From Saccharopolyspora rhizosphaerae (GTDB taxonomy: Bacteria > Actinomycetota > Actinomycetes > Mycobacteriales > Pseudonocardiaceae), in assembly GCF_003931915.1 (NCBI RefSeq), contig NZ_RSAA01000017.1, forward strand, positions 281,544-345,543: DNA of 64,000 nucleotides, in the 5' to 3' direction. Under the pieces are notes generated by a model that was not told the DNA's origin, did not search any database, and saw nothing but the letters and a program-made list of their open reading frames with translations. Both the position numbers and the translations under genes were made by a program. Of the stretch, positions 16,351 to 24,290 are shown piece after piece; positions within the stretch are counted from its first letter, which is position 1, and every line of letters begins with the position of its first letter.

Positions 16351-17907
16351 TCAACTTTTGCCAGTTTTCAACCACACCGCGGTGTTCGGCGGCAGCGTGC
16401 CCCGCCACTCCTCCGCGCTGTCGCTGCGGATCAGCAGGTCGCCGGGCAGGTCGAGGCTCACCGGGGTGTCGCCGAAGTTGGTGGCGCAGGTGAAGCCCGG
16501 CTCGCGGGCGAAGGCCAGCACGCCCTCCGGGGCGTCCAGCCAGGTCAGGTCGCCGTCGCCCAGCGCGGGCAGCGCGCGGCGTCGGGCCAGCGCCTCGCGG
16601 TAGAGCCGCAGCACCGAGCCGGGGTCCCCGCGCTGGGCCTCCACCGTGGACGCCGACCACTCCGCGGGAGCGGGCAGCCAGCTCCCGCCCGGTCCGAAGC
16701 CGAACGGCGGCTGCTCACCGGACCACGGCATCGGCACCCGGGAACCGTCGCGTCCGAGGTCGGCACCGCCGGAGCGGCTCCAGATCGGGTCTTGGCGGAG
16801 CTCGTCGGGCAGCTCCAGCACCTCGCGCAGCCCCAGCTCCTCGCCCTGGTAGACGTACACCGAGCCGGGCAGCGCGAAGCTGAACAGCGCCGCCGCGCGG
16901 GCCCGCGCCAGGCCGAGCTCCCCGCCGCCGTAGCGGGTGACCGGGCGGCGGACGTCGTGGTTGCCCAGCACCCACGTCGTGGTCGCACCGACCTGGCCGG
17001 TGGTGGCCAGCGAGTCGGTGACGACCTCGCGGAACTCGGCCGCCGACCAGGGAGCTTCCAGCAGCGCGAAGTTGAACGCCTGGTGCAGCTCTTCGGGTCG
17101 GACGTAGCGGGCCAGCCGCTCCTGCGTCGACGCCCACGCCTCGGCGACACCGATCCGCCCGCCGGAGTAGGAGTCGAGCAGCACCCGCCAGTCGCGGTAG
17201 ATCTCGTGCACCTCGTCCTGGTCGAAGTACGGCAGTTCACCATGGCCCAGCAAGGAGATCTGCTCGGTCAGGCCGGTGTCGGGCAGGTCGGGGTGCTTGA
17301 TCATGCCGTGCGCGACGTCGATGCGGAAGCCGTCGACCCCGCGGTCCAGCCAGAACTTCAGGACCTTGCGGAAGTCCGCGCGCACCTGCGGGTTCCGCCA
17401 GTTCAGGTCGGGCTGCTCGGGCGCGAACAGGTGCAGGTACCACTGCCCGTCGGGCAGCCGGGTCCACGCCGGACCGCCGAAGACGGATTCCCAGTCGTTC
17501 GGCGGCTCGTCGCCGCGTCCGTCGCGCACCAGGTAGCGGCCGCGCTCGGCCGATCCCGGCCCGGCGGCGACCGCCTCGGCGAACCACGGGTGCCGGTCGG
17601 AGGTGTGGTTGGGCACCACGTCGACCAGCACCTTCAGTCCGGCGTCGTGAGCTTCGGCCAGCAGCGCGTCGAAGTCCTCCAGGTCGCCGAAGAGCGGGTC
17701 CACACCGCAGGGGTCGGCGACGTCGTAACCGCCGTCGGCCATCGGCGAGGGGTAGAAGGGGGTCAACCAGATCGCGTCCACGCCGAGGTCGACGAGGTGC
17801 GGCAGCCGCTCGCGCGCACCGGCGAGGTCACCGACCCCGTCGCCGTCCGAGTCGGCGAAGCTGCGCACGTAGATCTGGTACACCACGGCCTCACGCCACC
17901 AAGACAT
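16351..17907 (-). CDS. Alpha-glucosidase, glycoside hydrolase family 13
   Basis: The 518-aa cytoplasmic enzyme (no signal peptide) has the GH13 signature: AIWLTPFYPSPMADGGYDVA, VLVDVVPNHTSDRH, the nucleophile Asp in GFRIDVAHGM, the acid/base Glu in IGVAEAWAS and the third carboxylate in LGNHDVRRP. It likely releases glucose from short alpha-glucosides brought in by the adjacent ABC importer. The ATG at 17907 follows GAGGGGAG; a longer frame to 18240 overlaps lacI and is rejected. It lies 47 bp downstream of lacI on the same strand, so the two are probably co-transcribed and self-regulated. Confidence 0.93.
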   Translation of the reverse strand: MSWWREAVVYQIYVRSFADSDGDGVGDLAGARERLPHLVDLGVDAIWLTPFYPSPMADGGYDVADPCGVDPLFGDLEDFDALLAEAHDAGLKVLVDVVPNHTSDRHPWFAEAVAAGPGSAERGRYLVRDGRGDEPPNDWESVFGGPAWTRLPDGQWYLHLFAPEQPDLNWRNPQVRADFRKVLKFWLDRGVDGFRIDVAHGMIKHPDLPDTGLTEQISLLGHGELPYFDQDEVHEIYRDWRVLLDSYSGGRIGVAEAWASTQERLARYVRPEELHQAFNFALLEAPWSAAEFREVVTDSLATTGQVGATTTWVLGNHDVRRPVTRYGGGELGLARARAAALFSFALPGSVYVYQGEELGLREVLELPDELRQDPIWSRSGGADLGRDGSRVPMPWSGEQPPFGFGPGGSWLPAPAEWSASTVEAQRGDPGSVLRLYREALARRRALPALGDGDLTWLDAPEGVLAFAREPGFTCATNFGDTPVSLDLPGDLLIRSDSAEEWRGTLPPNTAVWLKTGKS

Positions 17908-17954
17908 GCTGCTCCCCTCAGGAATGGGCGGTCCGCACCGCCCGGCCACGGGAC

Positions 17955-18977
17955 TCACCGCTCCCGGGTGGACTCCCGGACGACGAGGTTCGGGCGGAAC
18001 ATGCGGCTGAAGCTGGTCGACCCGTGCTCGGCACCGTCCGGGTCGAGCTGCCGGAGCAGCTCGTCGACCGCCGCGGCGGCCATGTCGCGGATGGGCTGGG
18101 CCAACGTCGTCAGCGACGGCTGGCAGTAGGCCGCCATCGGGATGTCGTCGAACCCGACCACGGAAACGTCCTCCGGGGTGCTCAGCCCGCGGCGCTTGGC
18201 CTCGCCCATCGCACCCAGCGCCATCACGTCCGACGAGCACAGCACCGCCGTGGGCTGCGGACCGTCGAGCAGCCGAGCCATCGCCTCGGCCCCTCCCGCG
18301 GCGGAGAACGAGCCGTGCGCCACGAGGTCCGCTCCCGGTTCGACGTCCGCTTCCTCCAGGGCGGCGGCCCAGCCGGCGCGCTTGAGCCGGGACGGCAGCG
18401 CCCGCGAAGGGCCGCTGACGAAGCCGATCCGCCGGTGCCCCAGCTCCAGCAGGTGCCGGGCGGCGATGTGCCCGGCCAGGTGCTCGTCAACGGTGATGTC
18501 GGGGACGTCGAGGCTGGGAGCACCGCCGTTGACGAAGACCATCCGTACGCCGTCGCGGCTGAGCTTCTCGTAGTAGCCGCGGCTCCGGCGCTCGTCGTTG
18601 TCCGGGTTGGCGATCTCCGGCGAGACGAAGATCATCCCTTCGACACCGCGCGCCTGCAGCATCTGGACGTACTCGCGCTCGCTCATCGCCGCCCGCGTGT
18701 TGCACAGCAGCGAGGCGTAACCCGCTTGCGAGGCACGGCTTTCCAGCGCCTCGGCGAAGGCCGGGAACACCGGGTTCGACAGCTCGGGCACCAGCAGGCC
18801 GATCACGCCGGTGCGCCGGAGCGCACCGACGCCCCGGGCGGTGTGCGGGAGCTGGTTGACCACGTCGAGCACTCGTTGCCGGGTCTCCTCAGCGATGCCG
18901 GACTTGCGGTTGAGCACGCGGCTCACCGTGGACACGCTCACCCCGGCCGCTTCCGCGATCTCGGCCAGACCCGCCAA
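17955..18977 (-). CDS. LacI-family transcriptional repressor of the carbohydrate block
   Basis: The 340-aa protein begins with a LacI helix-turn-helix (LAEIAEAAGVSVSTVSRVLN), followed by a periplasmic-binding-protein-like sugar domain (GVIGLLVPELSNPVFPAFAE, VLCSSDVMALGAMGEAKRRG). The true start is the TTG at 18977: GGAGGGAG lies seven nt upstream, and the N-terminus then begins exactly at the HTH. The frame extends upstream to 19088, but that stretch contains the operator and promoter. It is divergent from the malE-type gene, and shared GCAAA-N2-TTTGC sites suggest it represses both directions and the distant amylase. The inducer is probably a maltodextrin-type sugar (inference). Confidence 0.93.
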   Translation of the reverse strand: MAGLAEIAEAAGVSVSTVSRVLNRKSGIAEETRQRVLDVVNQLPHTARGVGALRRTGVIGLLVPELSNPVFPAFAEALESRASQAGYASLLCNTRAAMSEREYVQMLQARGVEGMIFVSPEIANPDNDERRSRGYYEKLSRDGVRMVFVNGGAPSLDVPDITVDEHLAGHIAARHLLELGHRRIGFVSGPSRALPSRLKRAGWAAALEEADVEPGADLVAHGSFSAAGGAEAMARLLDGPQPTAVLCSSDVMALGAMGEAKRRGLSTPEDVSVVGFDDIPMAAYCQPSLTTLAQPIRDMAAAAVDELLRQLDPDGAEHGSTSFSRMFRPNLVVRESTRER

Positions 18978-19013
18978 CGCTGGACTCCCTCCACTGCCCG
19001 TGCTTCCGGAACG

Positions 19014-19042
19014 ATCCTGCACGTCGCAGCAAATCTTTGCAA
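19014..19042 (-). promoter_or_regulatory. lacI promoter
   Basis: TTGCAA (19037-19042), a 17-nt spacer and CAGGAT (19014-19019) on the minus strand. The -35 overlaps the operator at 19029-19040, consistent with autorepression. Confidence 0.5.
19029..19040. promoter_or_regulatory. LacI-type operator O1
   Basis: GCAAATCTTTGC is a perfect inverted repeat (GCAAA-N2-TTTGC) in the lacI-malE intergenic region. Confidence 0.65.
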
Positions 19043-19093
19043 CGGACCTCTGTTCCCGTTCATCGCGGTGTTGTCCACTTCTGGTCACACTAC

Positions 19094-19122
19094 TTGACGT
19101 AGATCACATCCAGAGGTGCAAT
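19094..19122 (+). promoter_or_regulatory. Promoter of the malEFG-type operon
   Basis: TTGACG (19094-19099), a 17-nt spacer and TGCAAT (19117-19122), 44 bp before the ATG at 19167. Operators lie just downstream, where a repressor would block transcription. Confidence 0.6.
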
Positions 19123-19128
19123 TCGACG

Positions 19129-19150
19129 CCAAAGATTCGCAAGGATTTGC
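19129..19150. promoter_or_regulatory. LacI-type operators O2 (overlapping pair)
   Basis: GCAAGGATTTGC (19139-19150) differs from the O1 complement GCAAAGATTTGC by one base. CCAAAGATTCGC (19129-19140) differs by two. Both are between the -10 and the ribosome binding site. Confidence 0.55.
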
Positions 19151-19166
19151 ACACTGGAGGTCCGGC

Positions 19167-20402
19167 ATGAGACCCAAGGCCACGGTCACCGCTGCCCTCG
19201 GCGTGGTCAGCGCGCTCACCCTCGCCGCGTGCGGCGGATCGACCGGTGACGCGAACCAGGTCGTGTACTGGGACACCAGCGGATCCGCGGAGAGCGCGGT
19301 GTTCAGCGAGATCGCGCAGGAGTGCGGACGCACCGGTGGGTACCAGGTGCGGGTGGAGTCGGTGTCCTTCGACCAGGCCTTGAACAACTACAAGACCGCA
19401 GCTCAGGGCGGGCAGGGCCCGGACGTGCTGCGCGCCGACGTCGGCTGGGTCTCGCAACTCGCGCAGGCCGGGCTCATCCAGGACCTCTCCGACACCCCGC
19501 TCGGCACCGACACCGCCGACTTCCTGCCGAACGCGGTGCAGTCGACCAAGTTCGAGGGCAGGACCTACGCGGTCCCGCAGGTCACCGACGCGCTGGCGCT
19601 GTTCTACAACAAGCGCGAGCTCGAGACTGCCGGTGTGGCACCGCCGCAGACCTGGGACGAGCTCAAGGCGATCGCGCCGAAGCTCGGCGGGGAGAACGCG
19701 CTGTTCCTCAACAACGACGAGTACTACGCGTTGCCGTTCATCTACACCCACGGCGGGGACCTGGTGAACACCAGCGCGCGGTTGATCACCGTCAACTCGC
19801 CCGAGACCGTGCGCGGCGTGCAGGTGGCCAAGGACCTGCTCGACGCCGGGGCCGCTCGCACCTCGCTGGACCAGCCCAACTCCTACACGAGCATGAAGAC
19901 CGCCTTCACCACCGGCGAGACCGCGATGGTCATCGACGGGCCCTGGGCGGTCTCGGAGTACACCGCCTCACCCGAGTTCGCCGACCCCGCCAACCTCGGC
20001 ATCGCACCCGTGCCCGGCTCGGCCACCCCTTCCCCCGTCGGCGGGCACGACTACGTGATCCGGCAGGGCAGCGACGCCACGGAAGCCTCGACGAAGTTCG
20101 TGGCATGCATGAGCAGCAGCGCGAACCAGGCCGAGGTCGCCGCGGAGCTGGGCCTTCTGCCCTCCCGCAAGTCCGCCTACGACGACCCGGCCGTGGCGGC
20201 CAACCCGATCGTCACCGCGTTCCGTCCGCTGGCCGCGACCACCCACGCCCGCGCCTGGATCCCGCAGAACAGCGAGCTGCTGGAGCCGCTGCAGACCGCC
20301 TACGGCGACGTGCTCTCCGGCCGCAAGCCGGCCCAGGTCGCGCTCGACGAGCTGGCGCAGACCTACCAGTCCACGATCCTCACCGACTACGCGAAGCGCT
20401 GA
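19167..20402 (+). CDS. ABC sugar importer, substrate-binding lipoprotein (MalE/AglE type)
   Basis: The 411-aa protein has a lipoprotein signal ending LTLAACGG and then a family 1 extracellular solute-binding fold: VSFDQALNNYKTAAQGGQGP, VPQVTDALALFYNKRELETA, TTGETAMVIDGPWAVSEY. These motifs are shared with maltose, trehalose and alpha-glucoside binding proteins. The ATG at 19167 follows GGAGG. It begins a tight three-gene operon (2-bp gap to the first permease, then a 1-nt overlap). The setting beside alpha-glucosidase and LacI supports an alpha-glucoside or maltodextrin substrate; the exact sugar is unknown. Confidence 0.93.
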   Translation: MRPKATVTAALGVVSALTLAACGGSTGDANQVVYWDTSGSAESAVFSEIAQECGRTGGYQVRVESVSFDQALNNYKTAAQGGQGPDVLRADVGWVSQLAQAGLIQDLSDTPLGTDTADFLPNAVQSTKFEGRTYAVPQVTDALALFYNKRELETAGVAPPQTWDELKAIAPKLGGENALFLNNDEYYALPFIYTHGGDLVNTSARLITVNSPETVRGVQVAKDLLDAGAARTSLDQPNSYTSMKTAFTTGETAMVIDGPWAVSEYTASPEFADPANLGIAPVPGSATPSPVGGHDYVIRQGSDATEASTKFVACMSSSANQAEVAAELGLLPSRKSAYDDPAVAANPIVTAFRPLAATTHARAWIPQNSELLEPLQTAYGDVLSGRKPAQVALDELAQTYQSTILTDYAKR

Positions 20403-20404
20403 TC

Positions 20405-21322
20405 ATGCGGAACTCCCTCGCCCGGTACTGGTTCGCCTACGCGATGGTGCTGCCGGTGCTGGTGGTCCTCGCCGTGCTGGTCGTGCTGCCGCTGCTGCAG
20501 GGCGTGCACTTCGGGTTCACCGACATCAACGACACCAACATCGCCAACCCGGTCCTGGACCGGGAGGCGCGGTACTCCTTCACCGGCTGGGACAACTACC
20601 TCAACGTGCTGTCCGGCTCGGCGGCGTACGGCTCGTTCTGGGCGACGCTGGGGCGCACCGTGATCTGGACCTTCGCGTGCGTGGCCTGCCACTACGGCAT
20701 CGGGCTGGGCCTGGCGGTGCTGCTCAACCGCAGGATGCGCGGGCGCGGGCTGTACCGGGTGCTGCTGATCCTGCCGTGGGCGGTGCCGGTGTTCATCAGC
20801 GCCTTCGCCTGGCGGTACCTGCTCAACGCCGACTACGGCCTGGTGAACTGGGTGCTCGAGGCGGTGGGACTGCCCGGCCAGGTGTGGCTCGGGCAGTCCG
20901 ACCTCGCGCTGGTGTCGGTGATCGTGGTCAACGTGTGGCTGGGCGTGCCGTTCATGATGGTCGCCCTGCTCGGCGGACTGCAGGCCATCCCGTCGGACCT
21001 CTACGAGGCCGCGGAGGTGGACGGCGCCACGCCCTGGCAGCGGTTCGTCCACGTCACGCTGCCCGGCCTGCGGCCGGTGTCGAGCAGCGTGGTGCTGCTC
21101 GGCGTGATCTGGACCTTCAACATGTTCCCGGTCATCTACCTGATCACCGGGAACAACCCCCACACCCGGATCCTCGTGACCTACGCCTTCGAGCGGTTCT
21201 TCTCCGGCGCCACCCGGGACTACGCGATCGCCTCCACCTACGGCGTGCTGATCCTGTCGGTGCTGCTGGTCTTCGCCGCGATCTACCGCCGCGCGATGGC
21301 GCGGCAGGGAGAGGTGCTGTGA
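20405..21322 (+). CDS. ABC sugar importer permease (MalF type)
   Basis: The 305-aa protein has six predicted membrane helices, starting with FAYAMVLPVLVVLAVLVVLP. It carries the cytoplasmic EAA loop DLYEAAEVDGATPWQRFVHV followed by TLPGLRP, which docks an ATPase. No ATPase gene is in this block, so a shared MsiK-type ATPase elsewhere in the genome is likely. The ATG at 20405 is 2 bp after the binding-protein stop. Confidence 0.94.
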   Translation: MRNSLARYWFAYAMVLPVLVVLAVLVVLPLLQGVHFGFTDINDTNIANPVLDREARYSFTGWDNYLNVLSGSAAYGSFWATLGRTVIWTFACVACHYGIGLGLAVLLNRRMRGRGLYRVLLILPWAVPVFISAFAWRYLLNADYGLVNWVLEAVGLPGQVWLGQSDLALVSVIVVNVWLGVPFMMVALLGGLQAIPSDLYEAAEVDGATPWQRFVHVTLPGLRPVSSSVVLLGVIWTFNMFPVIYLITGNNPHTRILVTYAFERFFSGATRDYAIASTYGVLILSVLLVFAAIYRRAMARQGEVL

Positions 21323-22218
21323 TGAGCATCGACGCAGCGTCCCTGCGCGCGTCCTCGGCCGCCGCCCGCCCGCGCGGCCGGGGACGACGGTCCACCCTGG
21401 CCAGCACCGCGCTGCACGCCGCGCTGGTCGTGGCCTCGCTGATCGCGGTGTTCCCGGTGTTCTGGGTCGTGGTCGTGTCGTTCAAGCCGGACGCGAAGGC
21501 GGTCGAGGCGACGCCGTCGCTGTTCAACGACTCGAGCCTGGACAACTACGTCGACGTGCTCACCGGGGCGAAGGGGTCCTTCCTGGCGTGGTTCGGCAAC
21601 TCCGTGCTCATCGCGGCCCTGACCACGGTGCTCGGGGTGCTGTCGGCGGCGACCACCGCCTACGCGCTGAGCCGGTTCCGCTTCCCCGGCAGGCACTGGC
21701 TGCTGCTGTCGTTCCTGGTCGTGCAGATGTTCCCGTTCGCCGTGCTCATCGTGCCGCTCTACAACATCCTGCTCACGCTGGGCCTGCAGGGCAGCGCGCC
21801 GGGGTTGGTGCTGGTCTACTGCAGCACCGCGATCCCGTTCTGCACGTTCATGCTCAAGGGCTACTTCGACGGGATCCCGGCCGACATCGACGAGGCGGGG
21901 CGGGTCGACGGGCTCTCCCCGTTCGGCGTGTTCTGGCGGCTGGTGCTGCCGCTTGCCAGGCCCGGACTCGCGGTGACCGGGTTCTACTCGTTCATCGTGG
22001 CCTGGAGCGAGGTCGCGTTCGCCTCGGCGTTCCTGTCGGCCGCCGACGAGTCGAAGACGCTCGCGGTCGGCCTGCAGGTGTTCGTCCAGCAGAACCGGGC
22101 CGAGTGGGGGCACCTCGCAGCAGCGTCGGTGCTGGTGGCAGTCCCCGCCGTCGTCGTGTTCTACGCCGTGCAGCGCTTCCTGGTCTCGGGGCTGGCCGCG
22201 GGCAGCGTGAAGGGCTGA
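21322..22218 (+). CDS. ABC sugar importer permease (MalG type)
   Basis: The 298-aa partner permease has a basic N-terminal tail, then six helices (first VVASLIAVFPVFWVVVVSF). Its EAA loop reads DIDEAGRVDGLSPFGVFWRL with VLPLARP after it. The ATG overlaps the previous stop by one base (TGATG), so translation is coupled. It ends the importer operon. Confidence 0.94.
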   Translation: MSIDAASLRASSAAARPRGRGRRSTLASTALHAALVVASLIAVFPVFWVVVVSFKPDAKAVEATPSLFNDSSLDNYVDVLTGAKGSFLAWFGNSVLIAALTTVLGVLSAATTAYALSRFRFPGRHWLLLSFLVVQMFPFAVLIVPLYNILLTLGLQGSAPGLVLVYCSTAIPFCTFMLKGYFDGIPADIDEAGRVDGLSPFGVFWRLVLPLARPGLAVTGFYSFIVAWSEVAFASAFLSAADESKTLAVGLQVFVQQNRAEWGHLAAASVLVAVPAVVVFYAVQRFLVSGLAAGSVKG

Positions 22219-22272
22219 CGACCCGATCTTGCCGCACCGGCTTTCGAAGGGGTCGAGGCACGGGAACACCAC

Positions 22273-22278
22273 TACGCT
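22273..22278 (+). promoter_or_regulatory. -10 element, leaderless start of the homocysteine methyltransferase gene
   Basis: TACGCT, 7 nt before the ATG at 22286. It indicates the gene is not simply the last member of the importer operon. Confidence 0.5.
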
Positions 22279-22285
22279 GGACGGC

Positions 22286-23179
22286 ATGCAGGAACTCAGG
22301 CTCGACCGACCGTTGGTGCTCGACGGGGGGTTGGCCACGGAGCTGGAAGCGATGGGCCACGAGCTCGCCGACGCCCTGTGGTCGGCGCGCTTGCTGGCCG
22401 ACGCCCCGGAGGAGATCGTCGCGGCCCACGCCGCCTTCTACCGGGCGGGCGCCGACATCGCCACCACCGCCAGCTACCAGGCGTCCTTCGAGGGCTTCGC
22501 CGAGCGCGGTCTGGACCGGGCCGGTGCGGCGCGGTTGATGCACCGCAGCGTCGAGCTGGCTCGGCTGGCCGGCGAGGTCGAGCCGGGCGAGCACCGGTGG
22601 GTCGCCGCCTCCGTCGGCCCGTACGGCGCGACCCTCGCCGACGGCTCGGAGTACCGCGGTGACTACGGGCTGACCCTGCAGCAGCTGCGCGAGTTCCACG
22701 TGCCCCGGTTGGAAACGCTCGCCGAGGCGGGGCCGGACATCCTCGCGCTGGAGACCATCCCCGACCTCGTGGAGGCGGAGGTGCTGGTCGAGGCGCTCTC
22801 CGGCCTGGGCATTCCCGCCTGGCTGTCGTTCACGGTCGAGGGCGACCGCACCCGGGCCGGGCAGCCGCTCTCCGAAGCGTTCGCCCTGGCCGAGTCGGAG
22901 GCGATCACTGCGGTCGGGATCAACTGCTCGGACCCCGACGACGTCCTGCCCGCGCTCGAAACCGCCCGCGCGGCAACGGAGAAGCCGCTGGTCGCCTACC
23001 CGAACAGCGGCGAGGGCTGGGATTCCGAGCACCACGCGTGGACCGGCGACCCCCGCCTGTCCCCCCGCCAAGCCCGTCGCTGGCGCGAGGCCGGTGCCCT
23101 GCTCGTGGGCGGTTGCTGCCGCGTGCGCCCGGAGGACATCACCGCCGTGGCGGAAGCCCTGCTCGACCCGGAGTCCTGA
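22286..23179 (+). CDS. mmuM: Homocysteine S-methyltransferase (MmuM type)
   Basis: The 297-aa protein has the betaine/homocysteine methyltransferase barrel. It opens with LVLDGGLATELEAMGHEL, has the zinc-binding Cys in GINCSDPDDV and the Cys pair in LLVGGCCRVRPEDI. It would methylate homocysteine with S-methylmethionine or SAM to give methionine. The start is set by the leaderless -10; an upstream in-frame GTG at 22229 would overlap the promoter. Its link to the sugar genes is positional only. Confidence 0.9.
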   Translation: MQELRLDRPLVLDGGLATELEAMGHELADALWSARLLADAPEEIVAAHAAFYRAGADIATTASYQASFEGFAERGLDRAGAARLMHRSVELARLAGEVEPGEHRWVAASVGPYGATLADGSEYRGDYGLTLQQLREFHVPRLETLAEAGPDILALETIPDLVEAEVLVEALSGLGIPAWLSFTVEGDRTRAGQPLSEAFALAESEAITAVGINCSDPDDVLPALETARAATEKPLVAYPNSGEGWDSEHHAWTGDPRLSPRQARRWREAGALLVGGCCRVRPEDITAVAEALLDPES

Positions 23180-23222
23180 GCCGGCGGCCGGAGAACGGTG
23201 GCGTCGGGCGAGGTCGTCCGGC

Positions 23223-24020
23223 ATGGTCGAGGGCACTCCTGCGAGACCTGGGGGTGTGCCGGTGGACGGCCGAGCCGTGGACGAGGAACCGGAGTTCGAC
23301 GCCGAGGGGTTGTTCGACGAGGACTACCTGCACTTCTACGACAGCGCGCTGACCGAGGAGCGCGATCGGGAAGACGCGGAGCTGGTGTGGCGGTTGCTCG
23401 GGCTCGCACCGGGCAGCGAGGTCCTGGACGTGGCGTGCGGGCACGGCCGGATCGCCAACCGCCTGGCCGAGCGGGGGTGCGTGGTCACCGGCCTGGACAG
23501 CTCCACCCCGTTCCTGCAGCACGCCCGCGCGGACGCCGCCGAGCGCGACGTGCACGTCGACTACGTCGAGGGCGACATGCGGGAGCTGCCCTGGCCGAAC
23601 CGCTTCGACGGCGTGCTGAACTGGTTCACGGCGTTCGGCTACTTCTCCGACGCGGGCAACCGCCGGGTGCTGACCGAGGTGCGCCAAGCGCTGCGGCCGG
23701 GCGGCCGGTTCGCGCTGGAGCTGATCAACCTGGTCGAGCTGCTCCCCCGCTTCCGGGAGCACGCGGTGCACGAGGTCGGCGACGACCTGCTGATCGACCA
23801 CCACCGCCTGGACCCGCTGACCATGCGCTCCCACGCCGAACGCCTCATCGTCCGGGCGGGCCGGGTGCGCCGCATCCCCTACGCGATCCGGCTCTTCACC
23901 GCCCCGGAGCTCCGGGACTGGCTGCACGACGCGGGTTTCACCGACGTCACCTTCCACGGCGAGGACGGCGAACCCCTCACCCGCCAGCACCGCCGCATGA
24001 TCGCCGTAGCCACCCGCTGA
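23223..24020 (+). CDS. SAM-dependent methyltransferase, class I
   Basis: The 265-aa protein has a Rossmann-type methyltransferase core: motif I VLDVACGHGRIANRLAERGC, the acidic end of strand 2 (VTGLDSSTPFLQHAR), VDYVEGDMRELPWPNRFDGV and post-motif QALRPGGRFALELIN. The start is uncertain in the Gly/Pro-rich N-terminus; the ATG at 23223 has GAGG nine nt upstream. The substrate cannot be predicted. It follows mmuM by 43 bp on the same strand, so both could supply or use methyl groups, but this is weak. Confidence 0.85.
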   Translation: MVEGTPARPGGVPVDGRAVDEEPEFDAEGLFDEDYLHFYDSALTEERDREDAELVWRLLGLAPGSEVLDVACGHGRIANRLAERGCVVTGLDSSTPFLQHARADAAERDVHVDYVEGDMRELPWPNRFDGVLNWFTAFGYFSDAGNRRVLTEVRQALRPGGRFALELINLVELLPRFREHAVHEVGDDLLIDHHRLDPLTMRSHAERLIVRAGRVRRIPYAIRLFTAPELRDWLHDAGFTDVTFHGEDGEPLTRQHRRMIAVATR

Positions 24021-24037
24021 CCCCGCTCCCACCCGAA

Positions 24038-24057
24038 GACACCTCGCGCGACATCAC
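24038..24057. repeat. Copy A of a 20-bp palindromic element
   Basis: GACACCTCGCGCGACATCAC matches the complement of the 47597-47616 copy at 17 of 20 positions. It is followed, as in that copy, by a CCACCCCC tract. Confidence 0.55.
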
Positions 24058-24120
24058 CGCCACCCCCCACTCGCAGCCAACCCGCCTCACACCCCGGCAT
24101 GTCTCCACGCCGTGGGTGCC

Positions 24121-24140
24121 GACACTTCGCCCGACATGTC
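24121..24140. repeat. Copy B of the 20-bp palindromic element
   Basis: GACACTTCGCCCGACATGTC matches the complement of the 47597-47616 copy at 17 of 20 positions. Confidence 0.55.
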
Positions 24141-24155
24141 GTTCGCCCACGCAAT

Positions 24156-24175
24156 GACATCGCGCGCGGGATGTC
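24156..24175. repeat. Copy C of the 20-bp palindromic element
   Basis: GACATCGCGCGCGGGATGTC matches the 47597-47616 copy at 17 of 20 positions. Confidence 0.55.
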
Positions 24176-24290
24176 CGTCGGCCCGACACGCGGAGCATCG
24201 CGCTGGGTTTCGGAGCGGCGCATGGCGTCCGCGGAGCCGGCGAGGTCCTGCTACCTGCCACCGGCGCTCAGAGCCTTTCCGCGCAGCTCC

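Larger units (their letters stand above)
24021..24290. other. Intergenic region between convergent genes with repeated palindromic element
   Basis: No gene is seen. The 270 bp hold three degenerate copies of a 20-bp palindromic element that recurs at 47597-47616. Confidence 0.6.
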
